Positions 1 to 8,656 of a stretch of DNA of 64,000 nt are shown piece by piece. Position 1 is the first letter of the stretch. The number at the start of each line of letters is the position of its first letter. Position numbers and translations under genes: made by a program. The notes under the pieces are model-generated. The model was not told the origin of the DNA. It saw only the letters and a program-made list of their open reading frames with translations, and did no database searches. This DNA is from Rhodoblastus sp963736175. GTDB lineage: Bacteria > Pseudomonadota > Alphaproteobacteria > Rhizobiales > Beijerinckiaceae. The stretch covers positions 1 to 64,000 of the forward strand of contig CAVTNU010000006.1 in the NCBI GenBank assembly GCA_963736175.1. Direction: 5' to 3'.

Positions 1-192
1 GGGGCGTTCATGCGTTTCATTTGCACGCACCCAGACCTCGGTCGACTGCTAGACCCTTCTTGGCCGCCAACGCGCGCAGCGGTTGATTTTCTGATGGACT
101 GTGACTGGAGCGCGGTGCGCAATGACATCCTGCCGCCGCTGGAGATATGGGGCGTCTACGAAAAACATGACAAAGGCGCTATAGACTTCTGA
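1..192 (+). CDS. C-terminal end of an unidentified protein (partial)
   Basis: The frame is open from the first base of the window and stops at TGA 190-192. The gene therefore starts outside, and the ATG at 10 need not be its start. The visible 63 residues contain WPPTRAAVDFLMDCDW and end in EKHDKGAIDF. I do not recognise the family. The genes to the right make surface polysaccharide, so a sugar or methyl-transfer enzyme is possible, but that is only a guess from context. Confidence 0.45.
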   Translation, partial: GAFMRFICTHPDLGRLLDPSWPPTRAAVDFLMDCDWSAVRNDILPPLEIWGVYEKHDKGAIDF

Positions 193-459
193 AGCAAGAT
201 TTCATTGCGGCCGGTCTTGCGGGTCCAGGAGACGTTAGGAAACAAAAATCAGATATGATAACCCGGCTGGACTTAGGGATGCCGTTGTTATAACTGATTA
301 AGCACACGATTACCGATCTCGGATGTGTCTAGAGGACACGTTGACATCGATTTAATAGCTTAACCTGCAGCGGTTTTTGTTTGCGAAGCCAGAGAGGGCG
401 GCAGGCGACGTGACCGAAAACTGATTGAGATCCATCGCTATGTTAAATGGAACCATTTC

Positions 460-3400
460 ATGCCAATGACCGCCAGCGATGATCGCGTGGAAGAGCTCAA
501 TCTCGAGAACCACGCCGCCACAGTGCTATCTGATAATGATACAGTAATTAAATCCATGATTTCTAAAGGGTCTTATAATCGCCCTTATAGCTTAAGCTCT
601 CAACGCATCGCGTGGTGGCGTCAGGATGAAAAAATCCAGAATTTTGGCGATTACGTTTCCGATTACCTGTGGGCGAACCTGCCCAGCGCCATCCGACTGC
701 CGGCCGACGTCTATCGCCTAATCGGCAGCACGATATGTGATTTCCTTGTCGACCAGGACCTCGGCACCTACGACCAGAACCCCGACGGCCGAACTGCATT
801 CTGGTGCTGCGGGGCGCGAGACGAATCCTCAGTCAGCGTTCAGTTGTTAAAGCGCAGCGTTATATGCAGTGTCCGCGGGCCGCTGACTCGCGATCTGCTG
901 GGCCTGTCCAAAACGACTGTTCTGGGCGACTCCGCCTTACTTTTTCCGCTTCTGCATAGCCCAAATCACAGCGACAGGACTGCGGGCAAGACGGTCTGCG
1001 TTCCTCATATCCTAGACAAAACCGCGGACGACGAGTTGCTGCGAATAACTGGCGCCGACCTGATCCTGCGCCCATCGATCGCCAAAACGCATGAGGCCCT
1101 GCTCGCGATAATCGATGACATAGCCTCAGCCGAATTTATTCTCGCCGGTTCGCTGCACGCCGCAGTCTTTGCCTGCGCCTATGAGAGGCCCTTCTGCTAT
1201 TTCGACAATGGCCATATCGATATTCCGTTCAAATGGCGCGATTTCAGCGCCTCCGTTCATATCGGCACTTTCTTTGTCGCCTCAGTCGACGAGGGTCGTC
1301 GCGTCTACGAGACGTTGATTGTTCCCAGACTCCAAAGGCCGCTGCTTTTTCCGCTTCTCGCCAGCGCACCGTTTTGTGTCAAAACGGAATACCTCTTTGC
1401 GGCAGCACTGTACGACGCTAAACGCCAGCATCGGAGTGACGACTTCTATCCAGCGGCGCTCTCAACAATGATTGATATGGCCAACAAAAGCATCACGGCT
1501 TATGGCGTTGATCCTATCATTCTCGGGCGATTGAACAAGAAGCTCGGCCAACTTGAAATCACGCACGCCGAAACGCGCAACCTGCTTTCGGAAAGAACGA
1601 TCCTACATTCTGCTGCCGTGGACCGGATTGATGCCCTGCAGCGAAAGCTAGGAGACGCAGAGGAGCAACGCGCCAAAATCGATGCCGACCTGCGGCGGGT
1701 CTCAGACCTTTATTCGGCCGCCGCGGACCGGATTGATGCCCTGCAGCGAAAGCTAGGAGACGCAGAGGAGCAGCGCGCCAAAATCGATGCCGACCTGCGG
1801 CGGGTCTCAGACCTTTATTCGGCCGCCGCGGACCGGATTGATGCCCTGCAACGGAAGCTTGGAGACGAAGAGGAGCAGCGCGCCAAAATCGATGCCGACC
1901 TGCGGCGGGTCATAGACCTTTATACGGCCGCCGCGGACCGGATTGATGCCCTGCAGCGAAAGCTAGGAGACGCAGAGGAGCAGCGCGCCAAAATCGATGC
2001 CGACCTGCGGCGGGTCTCAGACCTTTATTCGGCCGCCGCGGACCGGATTGATGCCCTGCAACGGAAGCTTGGAGACGAAGAGGAGCAGCGCGCCAAAATC
2101 GATGCCGACCTGCGGCGGGTCTCAGACCTTTATTCGGCCGCCGTCGCCGGCAAGCGCCATGCCGACGAAATGCATGCGATGGAAATTGGAAACCTGAACC
2201 AGACGATCAAAACCCAGATCGATGCAATAAGGACCAATAACGAGGCCTTCGCTGCGGCTGCGGCCTGTTACGACGAATCGCTCTCCGAAAAAAATGCAGA
2301 AATCGACGGCTTGAATCGGCAAATCGGTCGACAAAGGCAATCGTTGGGGTACCGGTTCACCCATGCGCCACGACAGATCGGCCGCTGGTTGCGCGCCCCA
2401 TTCGCAAGGCTCGCGTTCCATAAGAGCGGAAAGCCTCGCGGCTGGATCCGCAAATTGCTTTTCCACTCCAATGGCCGCGTGCGCGGCGTCTTTGTCGGTT
2501 GGGTCTATCGCGCCAGTGGCGGGCCGCGCAGCGCTTTCAAATGCTGGCTGATCACGGACGACGATAGAAGCCGCTTCAGCCTCGCTACAGTCCCATCTCC
2601 GGACATGGCGCCGTTGTCAAGTCCGACTGAAATTCAGGTCGTCGCCACCGGCTCGATCCTAGTCGCAGCCGATTTCCCGCCGCTTTACGACCAGCACAGC
2701 GGCGGCCTTCGCTTGAAAACCCTGATAGGTATGATCGGCAACCAAGGTCGTCCAATCATTTTCGCCTCCAGCGTCATGAAATCGAATCTGCCTGGCGTTT
2801 TAGCGTCCGACGACGGGCGCGCTCATTACGAGAACGTGCTCAAACACTGCGGCGTCGTCGACTTCGCCTATGGCGCCGAGGAGCTGGACGCTTTACTTCG
2901 CGACCCGACACTTGACCTCCGTTTCGCCATTCTTTCTTTCCCCACCGTCGCCGAAACTTTCCTGCCGATCATCCGCAAACATCAGCCGGCTGCCAAAGTC
3001 TTCTACGATATGGTGGATTTCCACGCCCAGCGGATGGAGCGTGAAGCGGTGCTGAAAAACGACCCAAAACTGGCGGAAGACGCCTCAACAATGTATCAGC
3101 TCGAAGTCTCTCTCGCCATGTCTGCCGACGTCACAATCGCGATCAGCGCGGACGAGAAGAAAGCCCTCCTCGAACTCGCTCCGGCCGCCGTCATCGAGAT
3201 CGTGCCAAATATCTTCGAGCTCTCCGCCAAATCGCCACCCGGACCCCAGGGTCGTCGCGACGTGCTCTTCCTCGGCGGATTCTGGCATCAGCCCAATGGC
3301 GACGCGGTAAAATGGTTCGTCGAGAAAATCTGGCCGCTCGTAGGCGCCGCCGCGCAAGAATGTCGTTTTTTGATCGCGGGGAGCAATCCAGGCGTCGACA

Positions 3401-3774
3401 TCTTAGCCCTCTCCGAAATCGAGGGCGTAGAGGTGCTTGGCTATGTCGCCGATCTGGAGCCGCTCTACAACGCGGCGCGCGTCTGCGTCGCGCCATTGCG
3501 CTACGGAGCCGGCGTCAAAGGAAAGGTCGGCGAGGCCATGGCCTACGGCCTGCCCATCGTCGTGACCTCGATCGGCGCCCAAGGCATGTGTGTCCAGGAC
3601 TGCGAGCATTTTCTTGTCGCGGACGATCCTGACGCTTTCGCGCAACATGTCATCGACCTTCTTCGGGACGATGCATTGTGGATCAAAACGCAGGTCAAGG
3701 CGCGCGAATTCGTCGAATCTCAATTTTCGGTTCGTGCGCTGACTGAAAAAGTGGAGAACTTGTTCCATGCATAA
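460..3774 (+). CDS. Fusion protein: polysaccharide pyruvyl transferase-like domain, repeated coiled coil, GT4 glycosyltransferase
   Basis: This 1104-residue protein has three parts. Residues about 45-300 resemble the polysaccharide pyruvyl transferase family (NFGDYVSDYLW at 61-71, VRGPLTRDLLG near 138, then a GSLHA motif typical of the fold). Residues 388-562 are five near-identical 35-residue coiled-coil units. Residues about 735-1104 are a GT4-type glycosyltransferase, with the acceptor/nucleotide-sugar motif GAGVKGKVGEAMAYGLP near 1016 and preceding Rossmann strands. There is no signal peptide, so it is probably cytoplasmic and builds a surface or capsular polysaccharide. It overlaps the next gene by 8 bp, so the three glycosyltransferases 460-5562 form one operon. 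No strong ribosome-binding site precedes ATG 460, and ATG 466 is a possible alternative. Function is inferred from domains; donor and acceptor sugars are unknown. Confidence 0.85.
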   Translation: MPMTASDDRVEELNLENHAATVLSDNDTVIKSMISKGSYNRPYSLSSQRIAWWRQDEKIQNFGDYVSDYLWANLPSAIRLPADVYRLIGSTICDFLVDQDLGTYDQNPDGRTAFWCCGARDESSVSVQLLKRSVICSVRGPLTRDLLGLSKTTVLGDSALLFPLLHSPNHSDRTAGKTVCVPHILDKTADDELLRITGADLILRPSIAKTHEALLAIIDDIASAEFILAGSLHAAVFACAYERPFCYFDNGHIDIPFKWRDFSASVHIGTFFVASVDEGRRVYETLIVPRLQRPLLFPLLASAPFCVKTEYLFAAALYDAKRQHRSDDFYPAALSTMIDMANKSITAYGVDPIILGRLNKKLGQLEITHAETRNLLSERTILHSAAVDRIDALQRKLGDAEEQRAKIDADLRRVSDLYSAAADRIDALQRKLGDAEEQRAKIDADLRRVSDLYSAAADRIDALQRKLGDEEEQRAKIDADLRRVIDLYTAAADRIDALQRKLGDAEEQRAKIDADLRRVSDLYSAAADRIDALQRKLGDEEEQRAKIDADLRRVSDLYSAAVAGKRHADEMHAMEIGNLNQTIKTQIDAIRTNNEAFAAAAACYDESLSEKNAEIDGLNRQIGRQRQSLGYRFTHAPRQIGRWLRAPFARLAFHKSGKPRGWIRKLLFHSNGRVRGVFVGWVYRASGGPRSAFKCWLITDDDRSRFSLATVPSPDMAPLSSPTEIQVVATGSILVAADFPPLYDQHSGGLRLKTLIGMIGNQGRPIIFASSVMKSNLPGVLASDDGRAHYENVLKHCGVVDFAYGAEELDALLRDPTLDLRFAILSFPTVAETFLPIIRKHQPAAKVFYDMVDFHAQRMEREAVLKNDPKLAEDASTMYQLEVSLAMSADVTIAISADEKKALLELAPAAVIEIVPNIFELSAKSPPGPQGRRDVLFLGGFWHQPNGDAVKWFVEKIWPLVGAAAQECRFLIAGSNPGVDILALSEIEGVEVLGYVADLEPLYNAARVCVAPLRYGAGVKGKVGEAMAYGLPIVVTSIGAQGMCVQDCEHFLVADDPDAFAQHVIDLLRDDALWIKTQVKAREFVESQFSVRALTEKVENLFHA
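1621..2145 (+). repeat. Five tandem 105-bp repeats encoding 35-residue coiled-coil units
   Basis: Units start at 1621, 1726, 1831, 1936 and 2041 with an exact 105-bp period and almost no differences. Units 3 and 5 share variant codons (GDEEEQ, AAGCTT site) while units 1, 2 and 4 have GDAEEQ, which suggests a 210-bp block was also duplicated. Each unit is 35 residues, exactly five heptads, with I/L at position a and L/A/I/V at position d, so copy-number change keeps the coiled-coil register. Confidence 0.97.
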
Positions 3775-4474
3775 GACCCCACGCATTCTCTGCGTCGGTG
3801 TTTACCTGGCCGACAAGGAGCACACCGCCCGCCACGTCGCCGACGTGCTTTCGCGCAGCCAAACCGTCGTCGTGCAGCAAAGATGGACGGCTCTTGCCCT
3901 TAACGGCGGCAAGACTGACATTCCAGATACCGTGGCCGTTGTCGAAAAAGCGACGCCTAAATGCGTGTTGATCAACAGGATGCTGCACGGTTTTGACGAT
4001 TACGATTGGGTCATGCTCTGCGATGACGATGTCGAGCTAGCCGAAGGCTTCGCCGATTCGATGATCGCGGTCGCCGACCACTTCGATCTTGCCCTCTTTC
4101 AGCCGGCGCGCACCCAGGACAGTTACATTGACCATCCCTTTGTAGGTCAAATTCCCGGCCTGCTTGCTCGGCAAACCCGCTTCGTCGAAATTGGACCGGT
4201 GGTCTGCATGCGCGCCGACGCGGCAAAGCTGCTATTACCTTTCGCTTCTGATTGCGAGATGGGTTGGGGCCTCGATTTCGTCTGGCCCGCGCGCATCGAA
4301 GCCGCAGGTCTGCGAATGGGGATCGTCGACGCCGCGCCCGTTGCCCACCGCATTCGCGCCCCGGTCACAGGCTACAATTACGAGGCCGCCTGTGCCGAAC
4401 AGCGTCGCATCATGGCCGCCGAACCCTCGCTAACGACTGCCGACGCCTTCCATATCCTTGAGGTGTTTTCATGA
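3767..4474 (+). CDS. GT-A-fold glycosyltransferase-like protein
   Basis: 235 residues, overlapping the upstream gene by 8 bp and the next by 4 bp (ATGA), so it is translationally coupled in the polysaccharide operon. The motif WVMLCDDDVEL (near residue 80) gives a DxD-type metal and nucleotide-sugar site, and CEMGWGLDFVWPARIE near 165-180 resembles the acceptor/catalytic region of small GT-A enzymes. It has no membrane segment. The sugar transferred cannot be told from sequence. It most likely adds one residue to the same glycan as its neighbours. Confidence 0.7.
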   Translation: MHKTPRILCVGVYLADKEHTARHVADVLSRSQTVVVQQRWTALALNGGKTDIPDTVAVVEKATPKCVLINRMLHGFDDYDWVMLCDDDVELAEGFADSMIAVADHFDLALFQPARTQDSYIDHPFVGQIPGLLARQTRFVEIGPVVCMRADAAKLLLPFASDCEMGWGLDFVWPARIEAAGLRMGIVDAAPVAHRIRAPVTGYNYEAACAEQRRIMAAEPSLTTADAFHILEVFS

Positions 4475-5562
4475 GGCCCGGCGTTTCCGCGCTGTTGACC
4501 ACCCACAATCGCGCACACTTTCTGCCGCGTGTGCTCGATGGTTTGAAAAGACAGACATTGCCTCAATCGCAGTTCGAAATCGTCGTCATCGATGACGGCT
4601 CGATTGACGATTCGCAAAATGTACTTGCCTCTTATGCCGGCATATTGCCGCTGCGCATTTTCCACCAAGGCGCTAGCGGACTCGCGACCGCGAAAAACCT
4701 TGGGATCTACGCGGCTCGAGCGCCGATCCTCGTTTTTCTCGACGATGACGACGTGCTTGATCCGAATGCTCTTGGCGTGCATCTTGCCGCACACTTGGCC
4801 AATCCAGATCCGTCCGTCGCCGTTCTCGCGCATACGACCCTCGACAGTACAGTAGCCAAATCGCCCCTCATGATGCATGTCACCGAAACTTGTGGACAGC
4901 TTTTCTCCTATAAATGGATCGAGACCGGCAAAGTCCTCGGCTATCGGGAATTTTGGGGCGGACGCAGTTCCTGCAAGCGCGAATTCCTGCTCAAACACGG
5001 CGTTTTCAACCCGATATTCCGCTTCGGTTACGAGGACATCGAACTCGGTTGGCGGCTTCAACCGCGCGGATTGCGCGTGATTTATGAACCCGCCGCTTCC
5101 GCCACGATGATTCGCTCGATCAGTTTCGAAGACTTCTGCCGCCGCTCAATTCGACAGGGCCGCTCGCTGTATATTTTCAACCAGTTGCATGCCAAGCCCG
5201 AAATCGAGGCTTATTGCGAAATCGAAAACAGCCTTGCCCTATGGACAGCTCATTGGCGCAATTACGCTGCGATCCGGCGCTATGCCGCGCGACTCGATGA
5301 AGTCGCCGCCGGCCAACTATTGAGCGGTGAAACGCTAACGACGGAATTTCAGAAGGAACTCGACGCGGCCTACGCCCTCGCCTTCGCCCTCTCGCGCGCC
5401 AAAGGCGTTGCCGACGCCGCGTGGCTCGACACAGCTACCCCTCCAGTGCGCCGCAAAGGCTACGGCTTGGCCGGCGATTTCGCCTCAGTGAAGCAAAAAA
5501 TCTATGCTTCGACATTACGCATTCCAGCGCGTGCGGTCGAAGCGGCCTCTGGTCATCTGTAG
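4471..5562 (+). CDS. Family 2 glycosyltransferase
   Basis: 363 residues with a classic GT2 layout: an N-terminal TTHNRAHFLPRVLDGL segment, VVIDDGSIDDS near residue 35, the LVFLDDDDVLD metal-binding motif at about 88-98, and FRFGYEDIELGWRL near 185-200, which carries the ED acid motif typical of the family. The start ATG overlaps the previous stop (ATGA at 4471-4474), so it is the last gene of the three-gene glycosyltransferase operon. The roughly 130-residue C-terminal tail is helical and of unknown role. It is probably cytosolic or membrane-peripheral and extends a surface polysaccharide. The following 223 bp (5563-5785) contain no gene I can support. Confidence 0.88.
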   Translation: MRPGVSALLTTHNRAHFLPRVLDGLKRQTLPQSQFEIVVIDDGSIDDSQNVLASYAGILPLRIFHQGASGLATAKNLGIYAARAPILVFLDDDDVLDPNALGVHLAAHLANPDPSVAVLAHTTLDSTVAKSPLMMHVTETCGQLFSYKWIETGKVLGYREFWGGRSSCKREFLLKHGVFNPIFRFGYEDIELGWRLQPRGLRVIYEPAASATMIRSISFEDFCRRSIRQGRSLYIFNQLHAKPEIEAYCEIENSLALWTAHWRNYAAIRRYAARLDEVAAGQLLSGETLTTEFQKELDAAYALAFALSRAKGVADAAWLDTATPPVRRKGYGLAGDFASVKQKIYASTLRIPARAVEAASGHL

Positions 5563-5785
5563 TGCGTGTTGCGCGACAAAAATTAGACCGCAGCTCGCGG
5601 CGAAAATGGTTGCGTTAGAGCCATTCGGGAGAAGATGAGGGCGCATAGATCACGCCCAAAAAGCGCAGAGCGCGCTGTCCCGGCCGTCAGGATCGATCGT
5701 TCGAACTGACGCGCGATCGCAGGCCAGGGCGGCCCAGGCGAAAGTGTTTAGGCGTGGCGGAATCGCGAAGATGTTTTTGCGCATG

Positions 5786-7231
5786 TTAAAAGTCCCCTCG
5801 GGGAGGCCCGCGCCGCGCATTAGCTAGAGCTTCGGCGGAAATGCGCATCGGCTGGCGTCCCCGCGACACGAGAGCCAGCGCGGCGGCGTTGCAGCAATCG
5901 TCGCGACCGCTCGGCCCGTGGTCGACGCGGTCCCTGCCGCTTGGGGACGTGCGCCGCTCAAGTTGTGCGAATTGATTCACCAGGCGCGGATTGTCGATAA
6001 GCTGCACGCGGCCGGAAGTTAGCAGCGGAAGCGCGTCCAGGTAGATCGCCGAGCGGTCGCGCTCACTATGACGGTATTTGATTCCGCACTTGGCGAAGGC
6101 GTCCACAACCCATTCCGCCGCGTACTTGTCGCCAACAGTTTCCGACAATCCGTAAGCCTTGAGCGTTTCCGTAATTAACTGCGTTGCAGTTGTCGGATTG
6201 AAGGGCGCTCGGACTTCGACCAAGCAATCCAGAACGGCGACGTTGCCTTCGTCATGCGCGATCGCCATCGTGAACGAATCGCTGGCGCCGCCGGACGGGT
6301 CGCAACCGGATCGGTAGTTTAGGCGCTTTCCCGAGCTGGGCGGCCGGACCGTCACGCCGTAGTCAACGGCGGCCTCGATCAAAGCCAGGTCAGCCCAGCC
6401 TGAAATATCCTTGCGGAATTCGGCGGCATATTCGGCGGAGGCCGCCGCCGGATCGCGCGCATAAGCCCGGTCGATGATGATTTGCGACAGGTCCGGATTC
6501 ATCGTGCGCGACGACGCTTTAGCGACGACGATCTTCGGATCCCCGGCCTGGCCGAAATGATCTTTGAAAGTCTTGTACGCCTCGCCGCGCTGCGCATAGG
6601 CGCTCGTGATCGCCGCCAGCAAGCCGCCAGTCGTCAATAAGGACGGTCGAGCCGCATTAAGGATTTCCGTATCTGGGTTGGCGCTGTTGTCGGAGCGCCA
6701 GAATGCCACCTCGTCGCCGATAATCGCCACGCAGGTTCCGCCGCGAATGGTCCGAAATGAAGCCGGCCGGCATTCGATGTCGACCCGCGTCGAGAGCTGA
6801 ATCGTGTCGGCGGTCTGGCCCGTTACCAACCTCTTGAAAGCTGGGACTTGGGAGAAAATGCCGTCGAGATATTGAAACGCTTTATTCGCCTGGTAAAGCG
6901 ACGCGCTGATGATCGGGAGCGAGGCCCGCTCGCCAGGTGCGAGGATATGTGTCCAGTCGACCAGGCCAGCGATGTAGGCGCCCAGCACGGCAATGGCGCG
7001 TGTCTTGCCGCCGCGCCTTCCAACAATGGCCCAGAACTCGTCAACGCGCTCGCCGGGCTCCATTGCGCGGCTTGTGAGCAGGGTAAAGATCGCTCGTTCG
7101 GCGACGGTCAGCTTTTCGCCCATAAGCGCGATCAGGAGCACGCGCCACGCGGCCCAGCTCTCGCCGGGCAAGATCGCGCCGAATATATCGCGGTGGGTGA
7201 GGGCGTCCCGCATGGTCATCATCGGCTTCAT
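5786..7231 (-). CDS. Phage terminase large subunit
   Basis: 481 residues. Walker A is GRRGGKTR (71-78) and Walker B is VAIIGDEVAFW (168-178). The C-terminal nuclease has acidic motifs in CDPSGGASDSF and a terminal HGPSGRDDCCNAAAL segment. Family knowledge: TerL is the ATPase motor and nuclease that packages phage DNA into proheads. Its ATG overlaps the stop of the upstream small gene (7228-7231). No portal, capsid or tail genes follow on the left, where polysaccharide genes begin, so this is a leftover packaging module rather than a full prophage. Confidence 0.85.
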   Translation of the reverse strand: MKPMMTMRDALTHRDIFGAILPGESWAAWRVLLIALMGEKLTVAERAIFTLLTSRAMEPGERVDEFWAIVGRRGGKTRAIAVLGAYIAGLVDWTHILAPGERASLPIISASLYQANKAFQYLDGIFSQVPAFKRLVTGQTADTIQLSTRVDIECRPASFRTIRGGTCVAIIGDEVAFWRSDNSANPDTEILNAARPSLLTTGGLLAAITSAYAQRGEAYKTFKDHFGQAGDPKIVVAKASSRTMNPDLSQIIIDRAYARDPAAASAEYAAEFRKDISGWADLALIEAAVDYGVTVRPPSSGKRLNYRSGCDPSGGASDSFTMAIAHDEGNVAVLDCLVEVRAPFNPTTATQLITETLKAYGLSETVGDKYAAEWVVDAFAKCGIKYRHSERDRSAIYLDALPLLTSGRVQLIDNPRLVNQFAQLERRTSPSGRDRVDHGPSGRDDCCNAAALALVSRGRQPMRISAEALANARRGPPRGDF

Positions 7232-7617
7232 GCGGCGCCCCGCATCGACGCGGCTATGTCGGCAAGGGTAGGCGTCAGGTCGCGCTTGCGCCTTTCGATG
7301 CCGAGCGTTTCCAGGATTCTCCGCAGATGGCCGGCGGCGCGAGAATAGGCGTCCAGGTCGACTTCGCCGCCGGTCGCAAGCTGCCCTTCACGCCGTTCCA
7401 ATTCGACTTCAAGCGTGGCGGCACGCCGGATCAGCGAGCCTTGAGCTTCCGACAAGGCCAATGATCCGCCGAGGTCTTCGACATGCAACGCACACAAATC
7501 GCGAAAGCGCCGCGCCCAGGCTCCGCGCCCGTCGCCTTCGACGAACAAGCCGCGACCGTTCGTTACCTTGCTGCGAGTTGTCGGCTTTGACGCCGCGACG
7601 GTCGGGCGAGACTGCAA
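7228..7617 (-). CDS. Small phage protein, candidate terminase small subunit
   Basis: 129 residues read from a TTG at 7617, preceded about 8 bp upstream by an AGGGG ribosome-binding site. The middle (GSLIRRAATLEVELERREGQL, shown here only in part by its ends) is a predicted amphipathic helix, and the end GIERRKRDLTPTLADIAASM is basic. It overlaps terL by 4 bp (ATGA), the usual terS-terL arrangement. I see no clear helix-turn-helix, so the TerS call rests on position and size. The IS21 element begins about 35 bp upstream and probably cut it from its original promoter. Confidence 0.5.
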   Translation of the reverse strand: MQSRPTVAASKPTTRSKVTNGRGLFVEGDGRGAWARRFRDLCALHVEDLGGSLALSEAQGSLIRRAATLEVELERREGQLATGGEVDLDAYSRAAGHLRRILETLGIERRKRDLTPTLADIAASMRGAA

Positions 7618-7747
7618 AACGATACCCCTGCGTTACCCTGTAAAATATAGTTGTCAACGGCGGCGGCAAAATGTGCCAGATGGCGGCGTAAAAGTGTACC
7701 AGTCGGGTTGAGAGAAAAGGGCCGTAAAGCCCTGGAATTTGGCATTG

Positions 7748-7800
7748 CCGCGCGCATTGAGCCGCGCGGAGCGTAGCGAAGCGCGGCTCAATGCGCGCGG
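7748..7800. repeat. Perfect 20-bp inverted repeat inside the IS21 element
   Basis: Arms 7748-7767 and 7781-7800 are perfect reverse complements, with a 13-base loop that holds a REP-like GAGCGTAGCGA core. It lies between the istB stop and the left IS end. It could act as a transcription terminator or block read-through into or out of the transposase genes. There is no following T-run, so factor-independent termination is uncertain. Confidence 0.85.
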
Positions 7801-7807
7801 CGGCGAT

Positions 7808-8656
7808 TTAGGGTTTGGGCTCAACGTCTCCTTCGCTGGTTGTTTTTGCGGCGAGGTTCGCCACATGGCCGGATCTGCGCTGGGTTTTCTTGCTGGCGGC
7901 GAGCCTGAAACTGTCGCCGTTCATTTCCAGGATGTGGACATGATGGGTCAGGCGATCGAGCAAGGCGCCGGTCAGCCGTTCCGAACCGAAGACCGAAGTC
8001 CATTCATCGAAGGGCAGATTGCTGGTCACCAGGGTGGCGCCGCGTTCGTAGCGTTGGCTGAAGACCTCGAAGAGCAACTCCGAACCGACCGCCGTGAACG
8101 GCACATAGCCCAATTCGTCGACGATCAGCAGCTTGACGGTGTTGAGGTGCTTTTGCAGCGCGCGCAACCGGCGTTCGTCGCGCGCTTCCATGAGTTCATG
8201 CACCAGGGCGGCGGCCGTCGTGAAGGCGACGCTGTGGCCCTTCTGGCAGGCGGCAAGCCCCAAGGCCAGGGCGATGTGAGTCTTTCCCGTGCCGGATGGC
8301 CCCAGTGCGATGCAATTTTGCCGCTTCTCGATCCATTCGCCGCGCGCCAACTCCAGCACCAGCGATTTGTTGAGCGACGGCTGGGCGACGAAGTCGAAAG
8401 TGTCGAGGCTCTTGACCTGAGAAAAGCGGGCCTGGCGAATCCGGCGCTCGACGTTGCGCCGTTCGCGGTCGATGCGTTCCAGTTCGCACAGACGAAGCAG
8501 ATAGCGCGGGTAGTCGGCGCTGTCGCGCGCCGATTCCATCGCCACCTTCTCGTACTCGCGCGCAAAGGTGGGAAGCTTCAACGCCTTGAGATGATTGCCC
8601 AGCAGCACCTGCGGCGCGACGATCGTTGGGGAGGTCGGATCCTGCGGCGTCGTCAT
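7808..8656 (-). CDS. istB: IS21 helper ATPase IstB
   Basis: 282 residues, the normal IstB length. Walker A is GPSGTGKT (119-126), Walker B is LLIVDELGY (176-184), and the SNLPFDEW sensor segment follows. Family knowledge: IstB is a AAA+ DnaA/DnaC-like ATPase that selects target DNA and stimulates the IstA transposase. The start ATG overlaps the istA stop (8653-8656), which is typical of translational coupling in IS21 elements. The frame is intact with no missing motif. Confidence 0.95.
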   Translation of the reverse strand: MTTPQDPTSPTIVAPQVLLGNHLKALKLPTFAREYEKVAMESARDSADYPRYLLRLCELERIDRERRNVERRIRQARFSQVKSLDTFDFVAQPSLNKSLVLELARGEWIEKRQNCIALGPSGTGKTHIALALGLAACQKGHSVAFTTAAALVHELMEARDERRLRALQKHLNTVKLLIVDELGYVPFTAVGSELLFEVFSQRYERGATLVTSNLPFDEWTSVFGSERLTGALLDRLTHHVHILEMNGDSFRLAASKKTQRRSGHVANLAAKTTSEGDVEPKP

